Shown: positions 9,162 to 19,252, counted from the stretch's first letter. The stretch: DNA of 64,000 bases from an uncultured Nostocoides sp. (GCA_937858995.1 CALLZC010000060.1:1-64000); one strand, 5' to 3'. The notes: a model not told the origin generated them from the letters alone. A program made the numbers and translations.

Positions 9162-9958
9162 CCGCGCCGATGCAACCAAGTGCCCCGCGCCGGGTCCGAG
9201 TCGGGGCCAGGCCGGTCCTGGAACGCGGGCTGATGGTCAGCCGTCGCAGCTGGCTCGTGGTGCTCTCCGGATTCTTCGAACCGCTCTTCTATCTGTTGGC
9301 GATGGGCTACGGACTAGGTGGGCTGGTGGGTGAGGTCACCGGGGCGCAGGGTCGGCCGATCTCCTACGCCGCCTACATTGCCCCCGCCCTGCTCGCGACC
9401 TCGGCCATGAATGGCGCGGTCTTCGACTCGACGTGGAATGTCTTCTTCAAGCTGCGCTTCGCGCGGCTGTATGAGGCGATGCTCCAGACCGCGCTGGGGC
9501 CCGTGGACGTGGCGCTGGGCGAGATCCTGATGGCCTTGATGCGTGGGTTGCTGTATGCCATGGGATTCATGGCCGTGGCAGCCTCGCTCGGTCTGGTCAC
9601 CTCCTGGTGGGCCCTGGGCATGATCCCCGTGGCGCTGCTCATCGCGTTCGGTTTCGCGGCCCTGGGGATGGCCGCGACCTCCTATGCCAAGAGCTTCCAA
9701 CAGATGGACATCGTCGGCTTCGCCGTGCTGCCGATGTTCCTGTTCTCCTCCACTCTCTATCCCGTCGAGGTCTTCCCCGAAGTCGTCCAATGGGTGGTCA
9801 AGGCGCTCCCGCTGTGGCATGGCATCGAGCTGATGCGGCAGCTGGCGGTCGGCGCCGTGAGCTGGGCGAGCGCTGGGCACACGGCATACTTCCTGGCGAT
9901 GTCGGCGCTGGGCATCTGGCTCACCGCGCGTCGCCTCCGCGCGCTGTTCCTGCGCTGA
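9158..9958 (+). CDS. ABC-2 type exporter, permease 2
   Basis: A 266-residue permease of the same family as its upstream neighbour, with LSGFFEPLFYLLAMGYGLG near the N-terminus and FLFSSTLYPVEVFPEVVQWV plus HGIELMRQL near the C-terminus. The ATG at 9158 overlaps the previous stop by four bases. A much longer open frame extends upstream, but it runs in another phase through permease 1 and has no conserved content. Two different permeases with one ATPase suggest a heteromeric exporter. Confidence 0.9.
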   Translation: MTAPMQPSAPRRVRVGARPVLERGLMVSRRSWLVVLSGFFEPLFYLLAMGYGLGGLVGEVTGAQGRPISYAAYIAPALLATSAMNGAVFDSTWNVFFKLRFARLYEAMLQTALGPVDVALGEILMALMRGLLYAMGFMAVAASLGLVTSWWALGMIPVALLIAFGFAALGMAATSYAKSFQQMDIVGFAVLPMFLFSSTLYPVEVFPEVVQWVVKALPLWHGIELMRQLAVGAVSWASAGHTAYFLAMSALGIWLTARRLRALFLR

Positions 9959-10075
9959 GGCCAGCGCCCGGTTCATCCGCCTCCACGCGTGCGGGCAACC
10001 GTCGGCGTGGAGCTCTGGGCGAGAAGGATGGGCGGGAAAGTTGACCGCGCGTCCAGTGGCCAGGATTCTTGGGCC

Positions 10076-11584
10076 ATGAGTTCGCCGTCGGGACCCGTTC
10101 CCATGACCGCCGCAGACCAGCTCCTGCATCGCAGCGAGGGGGATCCGCGTCGGCGATCGTCGCTGCTGAGCATCGAGCTGCTGGCCAGCGCCCCGGATTG
10201 GGACCGGGTTCTGGAGGGATTCGAGCGTGCCTCGCGCGTCATCCCGCGACTGCGTCAGCGGGTTGTCATCCCCACGGCGCCGACGACGGCACCCCGCTGG
10301 GTCATCGACGCCGACTTCGATCTGCGCTACCACATGCGCCGGGTTCGCCTGCCGGGGGCGGGCACCCTGCGCGAGCTGCTCGACTTCGCGGAGCAGGTCT
10401 ATATGACGCCCTTGGAGCTCTCGCGCCCGCTGTGGCGGGTGACCCTGGTCGAAGGCCTCGAGGGCGGCACGGCCGCCCTGCTGGTGCAGATGAGCCATTC
10501 GATCACCGACGGCGTGGGGGCGGTGGAGATGTTCGGCCACCTCTATGACCTGACCCCGCAGGGTCGAACCGTGCCGATGCCCGATCTCCCGGTGCCGGTC
10601 GATCTGGAGCCGAGCGATCTGACGGTGCAGGGTGTCAAGGACCTGCCGTGGCGCTCGCTCAGCCTGGCGCGCACGGCTCTCGGGGTCGGTGCCCGGGCGG
10701 CCCGGGACCCGCTCGGAACCGTAGTGGGCGCGGCCGACTATGCCGCCTCGCTGCGCCGCGTCCTGGGGGCCGTCGCCGAGGCCCGCCCGTCGCCGCTCCT
10801 CGCCGGTCGCGGCCTGCAACGTCGGATGCTCACCCTCGACGTGGACCTGAGCATGCTCAAGGCCGCCGGCTCGGCGCTCGGTGGGTCCGTCAACGACGCC
10901 TATCTCGCGGCCATGTGTGGTGCCCTGCGTCGCTACCACGAGGCCAAGGGGGTGTCGCTGGATACCTTGCCGATGGCGATCCCGGTGAGCCTGCGCACCG
11001 AGAAGGACGCCGCGGGGGGCAATCGCTGGACTGGTATGACGCTCGCGGCACCGATCGGTGAGCCCGATCCGGCAGCCCGGATCCGGCTGATCCGCGAGTT
11101 GGTGACGGCCCAGCGCCAGGAACCGGCCCTGGATGTCCTGGGCGTGTTCTCGGCGGTGACCTCCTTCCTGCCGGACGTCCTCGTCGACCCCCTCCTCGAG
11201 AGCGTTCGGCCGGCGGATGTGCAGTGCAGCAATGTCATGTCCTACCCCGGGCCGACCTATATCGGCGGCGCCGAGATCGTCGCGCAATACGGGATGGGCC
11301 CGGTCCCGGGCGTTGGCATGATGACGGTGATGATCACGCGACTCGGCCGGGCCTTCATTGCCGTCCGCTACGACACCGCAAGCTTCACCGACGGCGACCT
11401 GCTCGAGCGGTCACTCCAGGAGGGCTTCGACGAGGTCCTGGGGGCCGCCGGGCTGAACCGCCCGCTGGCCGGCACCCGCCGCGCGGAGAAGCAAGCGGCC
11501 GTCCGCCTGGCTCCCGGCGGCCGTCCACCCGCGCGGCGTTCGAGCGCCCGGCGCGCGGCGACCACGACAAAGAAGGCACAGTGA
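10076..11584 (+). CDS. WS/DGAT-family O-acyltransferase
   Basis: A 502-residue member of the wax ester synthase/diacylglycerol acyltransferase family, which esterifies diacylglycerol or alcohols with acyl-CoA. It has the N-terminal TAADQLLHRSEGD motif, the active-site region at MSHSITDG, and the C-terminal VMSYPGPTYIGGAEI block typical of the family. In the usual HHxxxDG motif the first His is Ser here (SHSITDG) while the second, catalytic His and the Asp remain. The ATG at 10076 begins just before the conserved N-terminus. A low-complexity Ala/Arg/Lys tail ends the protein. It overlaps the next acyltransferase gene by four bases. Confidence 0.88.
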   Translation: MSSPSGPVPMTAADQLLHRSEGDPRRRSSLLSIELLASAPDWDRVLEGFERASRVIPRLRQRVVIPTAPTTAPRWVIDADFDLRYHMRRVRLPGAGTLRELLDFAEQVYMTPLELSRPLWRVTLVEGLEGGTAALLVQMSHSITDGVGAVEMFGHLYDLTPQGRTVPMPDLPVPVDLEPSDLTVQGVKDLPWRSLSLARTALGVGARAARDPLGTVVGAADYAASLRRVLGAVAEARPSPLLAGRGLQRRMLTLDVDLSMLKAAGSALGGSVNDAYLAAMCGALRRYHEAKGVSLDTLPMAIPVSLRTEKDAAGGNRWTGMTLAAPIGEPDPAARIRLIRELVTAQRQEPALDVLGVFSAVTSFLPDVLVDPLLESVRPADVQCSNVMSYPGPTYIGGAEIVAQYGMGPVPGVGMMTVMITRLGRAFIAVRYDTASFTDGDLLERSLQEGFDEVLGAAGLNRPLAGTRRAEKQAAVRLAPGGRPPARRSSARRAATTTKKAQ

Positions 11585-13056
11585 CCGGATCTCGCCCCAT
11601 CGCAACGGCTTCTGCCATCCCTGGGAGTGTGGCCGAAGTGCTGGCCTCCCCTCAGGGCCCCCAGGTCGCGGCCTTCTTCGACCTCGATGGCACCTTGGTC
11701 GCGGGCTTCACCGTGAACATCTACACCAAGTCCGGGATTCGCAATCGCGATATCGGGGCGCTCGACGTGCTGCGGATGCTGTCCCTCGCCGTGGGCTACC
11801 AGGTGGGCGCGGCGCCCTTCGAGGAGGTGGTCCAGCAGGCGTCGGTTGTCTTCCGCGGGCGCACGAGCGAGGATCTCCACGAGCTGGGTGCGCGCGTCTT
11901 CGACGCCAAGGTTGCCGACCTGCTGTATGCCGAGACCCGCGCCATGGTCCGCGCTCACCGCGAACGCGGCCATCGCATCGTCTTGTGTTCCTCCGCAACG
12001 AGCATGCAAGTGCAGCCCGTCGCCGACTATCTGGGCATCGACGACGTCGTCTGCAACGAATTCGAGTTGGACGCGACCGGTCGCCTGACTGGCCGACTCA
12101 TCGAACCGGTGATCTGGGGCGAAGGCAAGGCCACGGCCGCGCAGCGGTTCGCCCGGCGCGAGGGCATCGACCTCTCGAGCGCCTACTTCTATGCCGATGG
12201 CGACGAGGATGTCGCCCTCATGCACATGGTCGGCAATCCGCGACCCACGAACCCGGGGCCGCTCCTGACCAAGGTGGCCAAGAAGCGCGGGTGGCCGATC
12301 ACCCGTCATACGAGCCGTGGGATCGACGGCCGGGAATCCTTGCTGCGCAACCTGATCGGGGTATCGACGCTGGGCCCGATCACGGCCGGGGCCATGATCA
12401 TCGGGGTTCTGACCCGCAACAAACGCAAGGGCTTGAATGTCATCACGTCGTGGTGGCCGCGGCTGTTGCTCGAGGCCCAAGGTGTGCGCCTCGAGGTCGT
12501 CGGCGCAGCCAATGCCGAGCACCGGCCGGCGGTCTTCCTTTTCAACCACCGCACGGCGATGGACACCTTCATCGTGGGGGCGATTATCAAGACCGACTTC
12601 ACCGGGGTGGCCAAGGCGGAGCTGAAGTCCAACCCCATCTTTGGGACCCTGGGCCGCGCCATGGATGTGGCCTTCGTCGACCGCGGCAACACCGAGTCCG
12701 CCATCGCCTCGATGAAGGACGTCGAACGGCTTGTCGACCAGGGGATTTCGATCGTGATTTCGCCGGAAGGCCATCGCTACGACACCCATGAGGTAGGCCC
12801 GTTCAAGAAGGGCGCCTTCCGCATGGCGATGTCCGCGGGGGTGCCCGTCATACCCGTGGTCATCCGCAACGCCGACGACGTGGCCGCGCGCGACTCGCTC
12901 ACCGTCAACCCAGGGGTCGTGGACGTGGCTGTCCTGCCACCGATTTCGGTCGCCGACTGGCGCCTGGAAGACCTCGATGAGCACATCGCCGATGTGCATG
13001 CTCGCTATCTCGATGTCCTGCGGGACTGGCCGCACGAAGGGGACCCCCGTGTCTGA
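11581..13056 (+). CDS. HAD-IB phosphatase / PlsC acyltransferase fusion
   Basis: A 491-residue two-domain protein. Residues about 28-230 are a SerB-like HAD-IB phosphatase (FFDLDGTLV, CSSATSMQ, YADGDEDVALM). Residues about 265-480 are a 1-acylglycerol-3-phosphate acyltransferase of the PlsC type (NHRTAMD as HX4D, then VFVDRGN-like FVDRGN and SPEGHR). The same fusion is known from mycobacteria. It would make phosphatidic acid from lysophosphatidate. The GTG start overlaps the preceding stop and the gene overlaps plsB by 8 bases, so all three acyltransferases form one operon. Confidence 0.92.
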   Translation: MTGSRPIATASAIPGSVAEVLASPQGPQVAAFFDLDGTLVAGFTVNIYTKSGIRNRDIGALDVLRMLSLAVGYQVGAAPFEEVVQQASVVFRGRTSEDLHELGARVFDAKVADLLYAETRAMVRAHRERGHRIVLCSSATSMQVQPVADYLGIDDVVCNEFELDATGRLTGRLIEPVIWGEGKATAAQRFARREGIDLSSAYFYADGDEDVALMHMVGNPRPTNPGPLLTKVAKKRGWPITRHTSRGIDGRESLLRNLIGVSTLGPITAGAMIIGVLTRNKRKGLNVITSWWPRLLLEAQGVRLEVVGAANAEHRPAVFLFNHRTAMDTFIVGAIIKTDFTGVAKAELKSNPIFGTLGRAMDVAFVDRGNTESAIASMKDVERLVDQGISIVISPEGHRYDTHEVGPFKKGAFRMAMSAGVPVIPVVIRNADDVAARDSLTVNPGVVDVAVLPPISVADWRLEDLDEHIADVHARYLDVLRDWPHEGDPRV

Positions 13057-15412
13057 TCAGGACGCCCGCAGCGCCGACGACGCCCGTAGCGCCATCGTCA
13101 TAGCCGTCACGCGGACCGCGGTGGAGGACCGCCTGGTGCGTGCCAAGGTGGCCGAGCGCTACGGTGGCGCGTCGGGCGCTCCGGAGATCTTCACCTTGCC
13201 GCGGCAGGCGCGGGCAACCGGCGACTTTTCGCCGTTGGCCGCCCGGATTGCGCAGGGCGATGTCGAGCTCATTCCGATGGGAGTCACGTGGCTGCCGGCC
13301 GAGCATACGGACGGCGAGCGCCGGGTGGGCCTGCGTGATGTCGTGCGCGGCCACAACCCCTACAAGCCGACTCCACGGCAGCAGAACCAGATTGCGCGCA
13401 AGGACCCTGATCGCGGGCGCGTGATCGAGGGCGCCAGCGCCAGCGTCGCCACGCTGCGGGAGCGGTATGCCGAGTCGGGCAAGGACCCCGACGCGGACTC
13501 CTTGGCCTTCGCGCGCTATGTGGGACGCCGGGCGCGGCTGGCCCTGCAGCGCGCCGACGCGCAGTTGCTCGGGCCGCAGTTCAAGTCCGCGAAACTCGTC
13601 AAGGATGAGATTCTCGCCAATGCACACTTCACGGCGGGTTTGACGCGCATCCGCGCAGAGCTTGGCCCGGACGTGGTGACCGAGGATCGCATTGACGAGA
13701 TTCTGGACGAGCTGGCGACCGGCTGGGGGCGGTTCTTCATCGACGTCTTCCCGCGGGTCGGTCGCGCCGTCTTCCAGCGTGGCTTCGACCCCAAGATCGA
13801 CACCGTTCCTGCCGAGATCGAGCGGCTGCGGGCCACGATGGCGGATCGGCCGGTCATCTTCTTGTGGTCGCACCGCTCGAACCTCGACACCCCCGTGCTG
13901 AGTGTCGCGCTGCATGAGAACGGCTTGCCCTTGCCGCACATGTTCGCGGGCATCAATATGTCGTTCGGTCCCATGGGATCGATCATGCGCCGCTCGGGCG
14001 TGATCTTCATCCGGCGCAGCATCAGCGATCCGCTGTACAAGTTCATGCTCAAGGAGTTCGTCGGTTATCTCGCGGAGAAGCGCTTCAACCTCTCCTGGTC
14101 GATCGAAGGCACCCGCTCGCGGACCGGCAAGATGCTGCCGCCGAAGCTGGGCCTGCTCTCCTTCGCCGCCGACCCATACATCGAGGGCCGCACGGACGAC
14201 ATCGCCCTGCAGCCGGTAGCCATCACCTTCGACCAATTGCACGAGGTGGGGGAGTATGCCGAATACGCCCGCGGTGGCAAGAAGGCCGCCGAGGGCTTCT
14301 CGTGGCTCTACAACTTCATCAAGGCGCAGGGTCAAAACAACTACGGCAAGATCTATATTCGCTTCCCCGAGCCCGTGTCGATGCGCGCGATCATGGGGCC
14401 ACCGAATGGTGAGATCGCCCAGGACGACGCCAAGCGGCGATTGGCCCTGCACAAGATGGCCTTCGAGGTGGCCTGGCGGGTCAACAAGGCGGCCCCGGTC
14501 ACGCCGACCGCTCTGGTGACCGCCACCTTGCTCGGAACCCAGGGCGCCGCCCTGTCAGCTGCCCAAGTGACGCTTGCCTTGTCCCAGGTCCTGGACTATC
14601 TCGAGCAGCTCGCGGTTCCGCTGGCCTCCAGCGTGGGCAACTTGCGAACGGTCTCCGGGGTGGAGCAGGTTCTGCGCGCGCTGGCCGCCTCGGGGCTGGT
14701 CACGCGGGTCGATGGCGCGCGGGATGTGGTGTGGCTGATCGAGCCGGATCAGCAGTTGGCAGCGACCTTCTATCGCAACTCGATCATCCACGTCTTCCAG
14801 CTGGGGGCCATCTGCGAGATCGCTCTGACCCTCGCCGCACGCAGCGAGCCCGGACCGGAGCGACTCGCCGCCTTTTGGGCCTCGATCGACCGGCAGCGCG
14901 ATCTGTTGAAGTTCGACTTCTACTTCCAGGAGAAGTCGTTGCACCGCAAGCAGATCGAGGCGCAGATGGCGCTCGCCGACCCGGATTGGGAGGCCAAGCT
15001 CGTCGCTGCCGATTTCGATATCCGATCCACCCTGCGGGCGCGTATGCCGCTCGTGGCGCCCTTTAGCCTGCGGCCCTTCTTCGAGTCCTATGGCATCGTC
15101 GCGGACGTCCTGGCCCATCACCGCGGCGATGGCCCCATCGACACCGCAGCCATCACCCAAGAGGCACTGGCCTTCGGCGAACAGCTCATCGCGCAGCGAC
15201 GCATCGTCTCCGAGGAGCCGGTCTCGGCGCTGCTCTTCGCGACCGGTCTGCAACTGGCGGAGAACCAGGGTGTGCTTGCGGAGGGTCCGGACCGCACCGA
15301 GCGGGCCGCCGCCTTCGAGGCTGAAGTGCGCGGCATCGTGCGGGCAATCGACACCATTGCCGCGGTCGCCGGTGAGGTCTTTGCGCAGGAGGTTCGGGCC
15401 GCGAATACCTGA
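13049..15412 (+). CDS. Glycerol-3-phosphate 1-O-acyltransferase (PlsB-like)
   Basis: A 787-residue PlsB-type enzyme that starts glycerolipid synthesis by acylating position 1 of glycerol 3-phosphate. The acyltransferase core (about 265-480) contains HRSNLD (HX4D), GINMSFGPMGSIMRRSGVIFIRR, IEGTRSRTGK and the following LQPVAITFD. The long helical C-terminal region is typical of PlsB. The GTG start at 13049 lies within the end of the HAD-PlsC gene. Together with gpsA at 19.3 kb and the DGAT-like enzyme this provides a route from dihydroxyacetone phosphate to phosphatidate and storage lipid. Confidence 0.92.
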   Translation: MSDQDARSADDARSAIVIAVTRTAVEDRLVRAKVAERYGGASGAPEIFTLPRQARATGDFSPLAARIAQGDVELIPMGVTWLPAEHTDGERRVGLRDVVRGHNPYKPTPRQQNQIARKDPDRGRVIEGASASVATLRERYAESGKDPDADSLAFARYVGRRARLALQRADAQLLGPQFKSAKLVKDEILANAHFTAGLTRIRAELGPDVVTEDRIDEILDELATGWGRFFIDVFPRVGRAVFQRGFDPKIDTVPAEIERLRATMADRPVIFLWSHRSNLDTPVLSVALHENGLPLPHMFAGINMSFGPMGSIMRRSGVIFIRRSISDPLYKFMLKEFVGYLAEKRFNLSWSIEGTRSRTGKMLPPKLGLLSFAADPYIEGRTDDIALQPVAITFDQLHEVGEYAEYARGGKKAAEGFSWLYNFIKAQGQNNYGKIYIRFPEPVSMRAIMGPPNGEIAQDDAKRRLALHKMAFEVAWRVNKAAPVTPTALVTATLLGTQGAALSAAQVTLALSQVLDYLEQLAVPLASSVGNLRTVSGVEQVLRALAASGLVTRVDGARDVVWLIEPDQQLAATFYRNSIIHVFQLGAICEIALTLAARSEPGPERLAAFWASIDRQRDLLKFDFYFQEKSLHRKQIEAQMALADPDWEAKLVAADFDIRSTLRARMPLVAPFSLRPFFESYGIVADVLAHHRGDGPIDTAAITQEALAFGEQLIAQRRIVSEEPVSALLFATGLQLAENQGVLAEGPDRTERAAAFEAEVRGIVRAIDTIAAVAGEVFAQEVRAANT

Positions 15413-15430
15413 GCGCCCGCAGCGCTCCGG

Positions 15431-16615
15431 TCAGGCGAACGAGCGCTGGAAGTCCAGGATGCGCCGGATCGCTTCGGCCACCGGAGCGGGTCCGGGAGCC
15501 AGGGAGAGCCGGACATATTCGTGCCCGTGACGGCCATCGAAATCCACCCCTGGCGTAATCGCGACGTCTTGCTCGGCGAGCAGCGCGGCGCACCAAGCCA
15601 CCGAATCCCGGTGCGGGCCAAGCTGGCCGGCGATGCCGGCATACACATAGAAGGCACCGTCGGTCGGTGCCACACCCGTCCAGCCCAGGTCCGGGAGGGC
15701 GTCGATGACGTTCGCTCGCGCCTGCGCGAAGCCGGCGACGGCGGCCTCGCACTCGGCATACGATGCCGCGCTGAAGCCGGCCACCGCGGCATGTTGGGCG
15801 GGCACCGGGGCGCACAATGCCAGATTTCCGGCCAGGGCGTCGATGCGGGAGGCGAGGTCGTCCGGCATGAGCAGCCAGCCGAGGCGCCACCCGGTCATCC
15901 CCCAGTATTTGCTGAAGGATGAGATGACGACGGCCGACCGGTCGAGTTGCCAGGCGCAGGTCCCGGGTTCCCCGGTGAAGGTCACGCCGTGATAGATCTC
16001 GTCGCTGATCACGCGGACCCCGGCGGCGGCGCACCAGCGCATGATGGCCGTCAGGTCCGGTGCGGCAATCATCGTCCCGGTCGGGTTCGCGGGGCTGGCC
16101 AAGACCACGCCCGCCAGCGGTGACTCGGCGTGGGCTCGCGCGAGAAGATCGACCGTGGGCTGGAAGCGCACGGCCGCACCGGTGTCCAGTTCGACCACCT
16201 CGCACCCGAGCGAGCGCAGGATGTTGACATAGGCGGGATAGCCGGGGCGCGCAAGAGCCACCCGGTCGCCGGCGTCGAAGGCGGCCAGGAAGGCCAGCAG
16301 GAAGGCCCCGGAACTGCCGGTGGTGATGCACACCTGGGCGGGGTCGAGTGCCAGGGCGTACCACCGCGCGTAGTGTGCGGCGATCTCTTGACGCAGGGGG
16401 AGGATGCCTTGGGTCTCGCTGTAGCCCAACGGTATTGCATCCATCATCAGCTGCGCTGCGGCCTGGCGGACGGCTGAGGGCGCCCCTTGGCCGGGCTCAC
16501 CGGCGCACAGGCTGATGACGTCGCGCCCTTGTGCCCGCGCCGCGGCAACCGCCTGCAGGACGGTCATCACGGCGAAGGGCGGGACCTCGGAGCGTTGGGA
16601 GGGACGAAGCGGCAT
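15431..16615 (-). CDS. PLP-dependent class I/II aminotransferase
   Basis: A 394-residue fold-type I aminotransferase with the substrate Gly loop (ITTGSSGAFLLAFLAAF), the ASPANPTGT Asn motif, DEIYHG, the Schiff-base lysine in SSFSKYWGMTGWRLGW, and the C-terminal substrate Arg in YVRLSLA. It resembles aspartate/aromatic aminotransferases, but the donor and acceptor cannot be fixed from sequence. The ATG at 16615 was chosen because conserved sequence begins there; the longer open frame upstream is antisense to the next gene. It ends convergently 18 bases from plsB. Confidence 0.9.
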   Translation of the reverse strand: MPLRPSQRSEVPPFAVMTVLQAVAAARAQGRDVISLCAGEPGQGAPSAVRQAAAQLMMDAIPLGYSETQGILPLRQEIAAHYARWYALALDPAQVCITTGSSGAFLLAFLAAFDAGDRVALARPGYPAYVNILRSLGCEVVELDTGAAVRFQPTVDLLARAHAESPLAGVVLASPANPTGTMIAAPDLTAIMRWCAAAGVRVISDEIYHGVTFTGEPGTCAWQLDRSAVVISSFSKYWGMTGWRLGWLLMPDDLASRIDALAGNLALCAPVPAQHAAVAGFSAASYAECEAAVAGFAQARANVIDALPDLGWTGVAPTDGAFYVYAGIAGQLGPHRDSVAWCAALLAEQDVAITPGVDFDGRHGHEYVRLSLAPGPAPVAEAIRRILDFQRSFA

Positions 16616-16659
16616 ACGGCCTAGGCAACCACAGTCGGTGCGCGCGAGTCGCCGGTGGC

Positions 16660-18357
16660 TCAAGCCAGGCACGTAGCGGGCAGTTCCAACCATCGCAAGG
16701 CGTCGAAGTCCGCGGTGAGGGCTGCTGGCGCATCCAGGTCGGGAGGCGCGGCGGCCGCGAGGATGGACCGCGCCTGCGCCAGGTGCTCGGCCAGGGCGCT
16801 GACCGGCGCTGTGCGCGTATGCCGTGGATAGACCATTGCGCCCGACAGATAGCTGACATCCGCCAGGCGCAGCGGCGGCTCGACCGCGCCGGCCCGGTGG
16901 TGCCACAGCCCGGTATCGGGGTCGAACCGGTAGTCGCCCAACAGTTTCCACCCCTCGGTTGCCACGAGCCGGACGGCTTCGATGAGGTAGTCGGCGACCT
17001 CGTCGGCCACGAAATAGTTGAAGTTCACGCGGACCCACCCCGGTTTGATGCCTTCGCATCCGGTGGCAATCTGCTGCTCGAAGAGATGGCTGCGCTCGAG
17101 GTCGATGTCCAGCAGGCGGTGGCCGTATGGACCGGCGCACGAGCAGCCGCCCCGGGTCTGGATGCCGAAGAGATCGTTGAGCAGGGCAACGACGAAGTTG
17201 TGATGAAGGTAGGCACCGCTCGGTCCGCGCAGGATGAACGAGACAATCGAGAGCCGCCGGGCATCGAGATTGCCGAGGATCTGGATGGCCGGCTCGTTAG
17301 TCCAGGTGGCCACCGCCCGCGCGAGCAGCCGCTCCTCAGCCTGCTGGATGACGGCCGTGCCCACGGCCTCCTTGAGCTGGAAGACCAGGCCGGCGCGGAT
17401 CGACTCGACGATCGCGGGGGTGCCGCCCTCCTCACGATGGGCCGGGTCGTCAAGGAATCGGTGCTCGGTGGGATTGACATACATGACCGTGCCACCGCCG
17501 GGCAGCACCGGCACCCGGTTCGTCAGCAATTCCCGGCGCACCACGAGCACCCCGGGGGTCCCGGGCCCGCCGATGAATTTGTGCGGCGAGAGGAAAACCG
17601 CGTCCTTGTATGCCGTGGGAGCCGCCCCCGCGGGCGGCGTCATGTCGATCTCCACATAGGGCGCGCAGGCCGCGTAGTCCCAGAAGGACAAGGCCCCGAA
17701 CTCGTGCAGGAGCTGAGCGATCCCGAACGTGTCGCTGACGATGCCGGTGACATTGCTGGCTGCCGAGAACGAACCGATCTTGAGCGGGCGGTGCGCGTAG
17801 CGCTCGAGTTCGCTGCGCAATTGCGCCAAATCGACGTGGCCGTCGGCGTCCTCCCGGATGGTGATGACATCGGCGATCGACTCACGCCACGGGATCTCGT
17901 TCGAATGGTGCTCGAAGGGCCCGATGAAGACCACCGGGCGTTCCTCGGCGGGAATGTGGGAGCCGAGGTCGTAACGGTCATCGAGGGTGCAGGGGATGCG
18001 TAGGCCGAGGATGCCGATCAGCTTGTCGACCGCCGCCGTTGACCCGGAGCCCGTGAAGATGACCACGCTGTCCGCATCCCCGTGGACCGCCTGGCGGATG
18101 ATCTCGCGGGCGTCCTCCCGCAGCCGCGTCGTCTGCAGGCCGGTGCCGCTGGCCTCGGTGTGGGTGTTCGCGTAACGGGGGAGCACCTCATCGCGAATGA
18201 AGTCCTCGATGAACCCCAGGCTGCGCCCGGACGCGGTGTAGTCGGCATAGGTGATGCGGCGGGGCCCATAGGGCGTGTCCATGACCTGGTCGTCGCCGAT
18301 CACCGCCTCGCGGATCCGATGCAGCAGGTCCGCGGCGGCCTCGTCAGTGAGCGGCAT
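16660..18357 (-). CDS. Class V aminotransferase / cysteine-desulfurase-like protein
   Basis: A 565-residue PLP enzyme of the class V (NifS/SufS-like) fold. Visible parts are [11 protein letters not shown] near the N-terminus, [47 protein letters not shown], the PLP lysine in [13 protein letters not shown], and a Cys-containing loop [12 protein letters not shown] that matches the catalytic-cysteine loop of desulfurases. It is longer than SufS (about 410) by a C-terminal extension of about 130 residues. Related proteins are annotated as selenocysteine-lyase/desulfurase homologues of unknown substrate. No Fe-S assembly genes are nearby. Confidence 0.88.
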   Translation of the reverse strand: MPLTDEAAADLLHRIREAVIGDDQVMDTPYGPRRITYADYTASGRSLGFIEDFIRDEVLPRYANTHTEASGTGLQTTRLREDAREIIRQAVHGDADSVVIFTGSGSTAAVDKLIGILGLRIPCTLDDRYDLGSHIPAEERPVVFIGPFEHHSNEIPWRESIADVITIREDADGHVDLAQLRSELERYAHRPLKIGSFSAASNVTGIVSDTFGIAQLLHEFGALSFWDYAACAPYVEIDMTPPAGAAPTAYKDAVFLSPHKFIGGPGTPGVLVVRRELLTNRVPVLPGGGTVMYVNPTEHRFLDDPAHREEGGTPAIVESIRAGLVFQLKEAVGTAVIQQAEERLLARAVATWTNEPAIQILGNLDARRLSIVSFILRGPSGAYLHHNFVVALLNDLFGIQTRGGCSCAGPYGHRLLDIDLERSHLFEQQIATGCEGIKPGWVRVNFNYFVADEVADYLIEAVRLVATEGWKLLGDYRFDPDTGLWHHRAGAVEPPLRLADVSYLSGAMVYPRHTRTAPVSALAEHLAQARSILAAAAPPDLDAPAALTADFDALRWLELPATCLA

Positions 18358-18375
18358 GCCCCTAATGTATGCCGG

Positions 18376-18594
18376 TCACTCGACGGAAAAGAGCTCGCCG
18401 GCCTGACAGTGCAGGACCTCGCAGATTGCGGTGAGCGTGCTGAAACGAATCGCCTTGGCCCGGTTGTTCTTGAGAACCGACAGGTTGACGACGGTGACAC
18501 CCACGGCCTCGGCGAGCGCGGCGAGCGTCATACCCCGATCTTGGAGGAGATCGTCGAGGTGGCAGACGACCCGGTGCGGTTGCTCGACGGGCAT
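18376..18594 (-). CDS. Xre-family (YozG-like) helix-turn-helix regulator
   Basis: A 72-residue single-domain Cro/C1-type DNA-binding protein: LDDLLQDRGMTLAALAEAVGVTVVNLSVLKNNRAKAI is the HTH, followed by FSTLTAICEVLHCQAGELF. It starts at the stop of the DUF2975 gene (TGATG junction, one base shared), a pairing widely seen for this regulator type. It most likely controls its own operon through the dyads at 19253-19305. The longer open frame upstream is antisense or out of phase and was discarded. Confidence 0.92.
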   Translation of the reverse strand: MPVEQPHRVVCHLDDLLQDRGMTLAALAEAVGVTVVNLSVLKNNRAKAIRFSTLTAICEVLHCQAGELFSVE

Positions 18595-19226
18595 CAGATC
18601 AGACCCTCGACGTCCTCGGTCAAGCGGGCTCCGACCTTGAAGGCCTCGGCGAGGAGCGCCGCCACCAACCCCAACACCATGTGCGTCCACGGGAGGTCGA
18701 GGGCGATAACGGGGTCGAGCCCGCCCCGGTCGATGCTGCCCACCAGTGCCCCGTCGAACGAGAAGCGGGCAAAGAAGGCCACCGGGCTGCCGACGATCAG
18801 CAGGCCACCGAGGATCCGCAGCCGGGTGACCTGTCCTGGGGCGAAGGGCACGCCGGCGCCGATATCGCGCATGAAGCGCCGGAATACCAGCACGCCGCAG
18901 ATGACGAGAGCCGCGCTGAAGATGCCGGGAATGAGGTCGAGCAGTCGCTGCCCGGTCGAGGGATCGGCCAGCTGCACGCCATACGTGCCCAGGGTGTAGT
19001 CGACGCCGGCCGCATCGAGCTGCGGGACGTTGATCGGACTCAGGAAGGGCAGCACGATCGGGTCACCGGCGATCCACCCGGCGATGGGCAAGATCACGGT
19101 GCGGGCCACGACGATGGCGCCGATCACTCCCATGAGCACCAGCAGGCTGATCCGGTCCGTCTTGTCGAAGGCCAGTCGATCCTTGGGTTCCTTCTGGCCG
19201 TTCTGGGTGTCCTTCGTCGCGTTCAT
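18594..19226 (-). CDS. DUF2975 family membrane protein
   Basis: A 210-residue integral membrane protein with about four transmembrane segments (around 27-48, 100-118, 138-160 and 178-198) and the family signature DIGAGVPFAPGQVTRLRILG. DUF2975 proteins are usually encoded with a small Xre regulator, as here, and may act as a membrane-sited sensor or sequestering partner; that role is inferred. GAGGAG about 8 bases upstream supports the ATG. The upstream region holds a dyad-rich promoter. Confidence 0.88.
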   Translation of the reverse strand: MNATKDTQNGQKEPKDRLAFDKTDRISLLVLMGVIGAIVVARTVILPIAGWIAGDPIVLPFLSPINVPQLDAAGVDYTLGTYGVQLADPSTGQRLLDLIPGIFSAALVICGVLVFRRFMRDIGAGVPFAPGQVTRLRILGGLLIVGSPVAFFARFSFDGALVGSIDRGGLDPVIALDLPWTHMVLGLVAALLAEAFKVGARLTEDVEGLI

Positions 19227-19252
19227 GGCGGGGTCTCCTCGTGCGCTCTCAA

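Noticed and set aside
7385..9958. ABC-2 operon as the RiPP exporter
   Set aside because: It lies 20 kb from the cluster, outside the direct repeats, and next to unrelated genes; no evidence links them.
9314..11287. 657-residue minus-strand frame opposite the DGAT-like gene
   Set aside because: Shadow frame with no recognisable domain, covering parts of two certain genes.
15431..17140. 569-residue version of the aminotransferase
   Set aside because: The first 175 residues are antisense or out of phase with the class V aminotransferase gene and have no conserved content; the true start is 16615.
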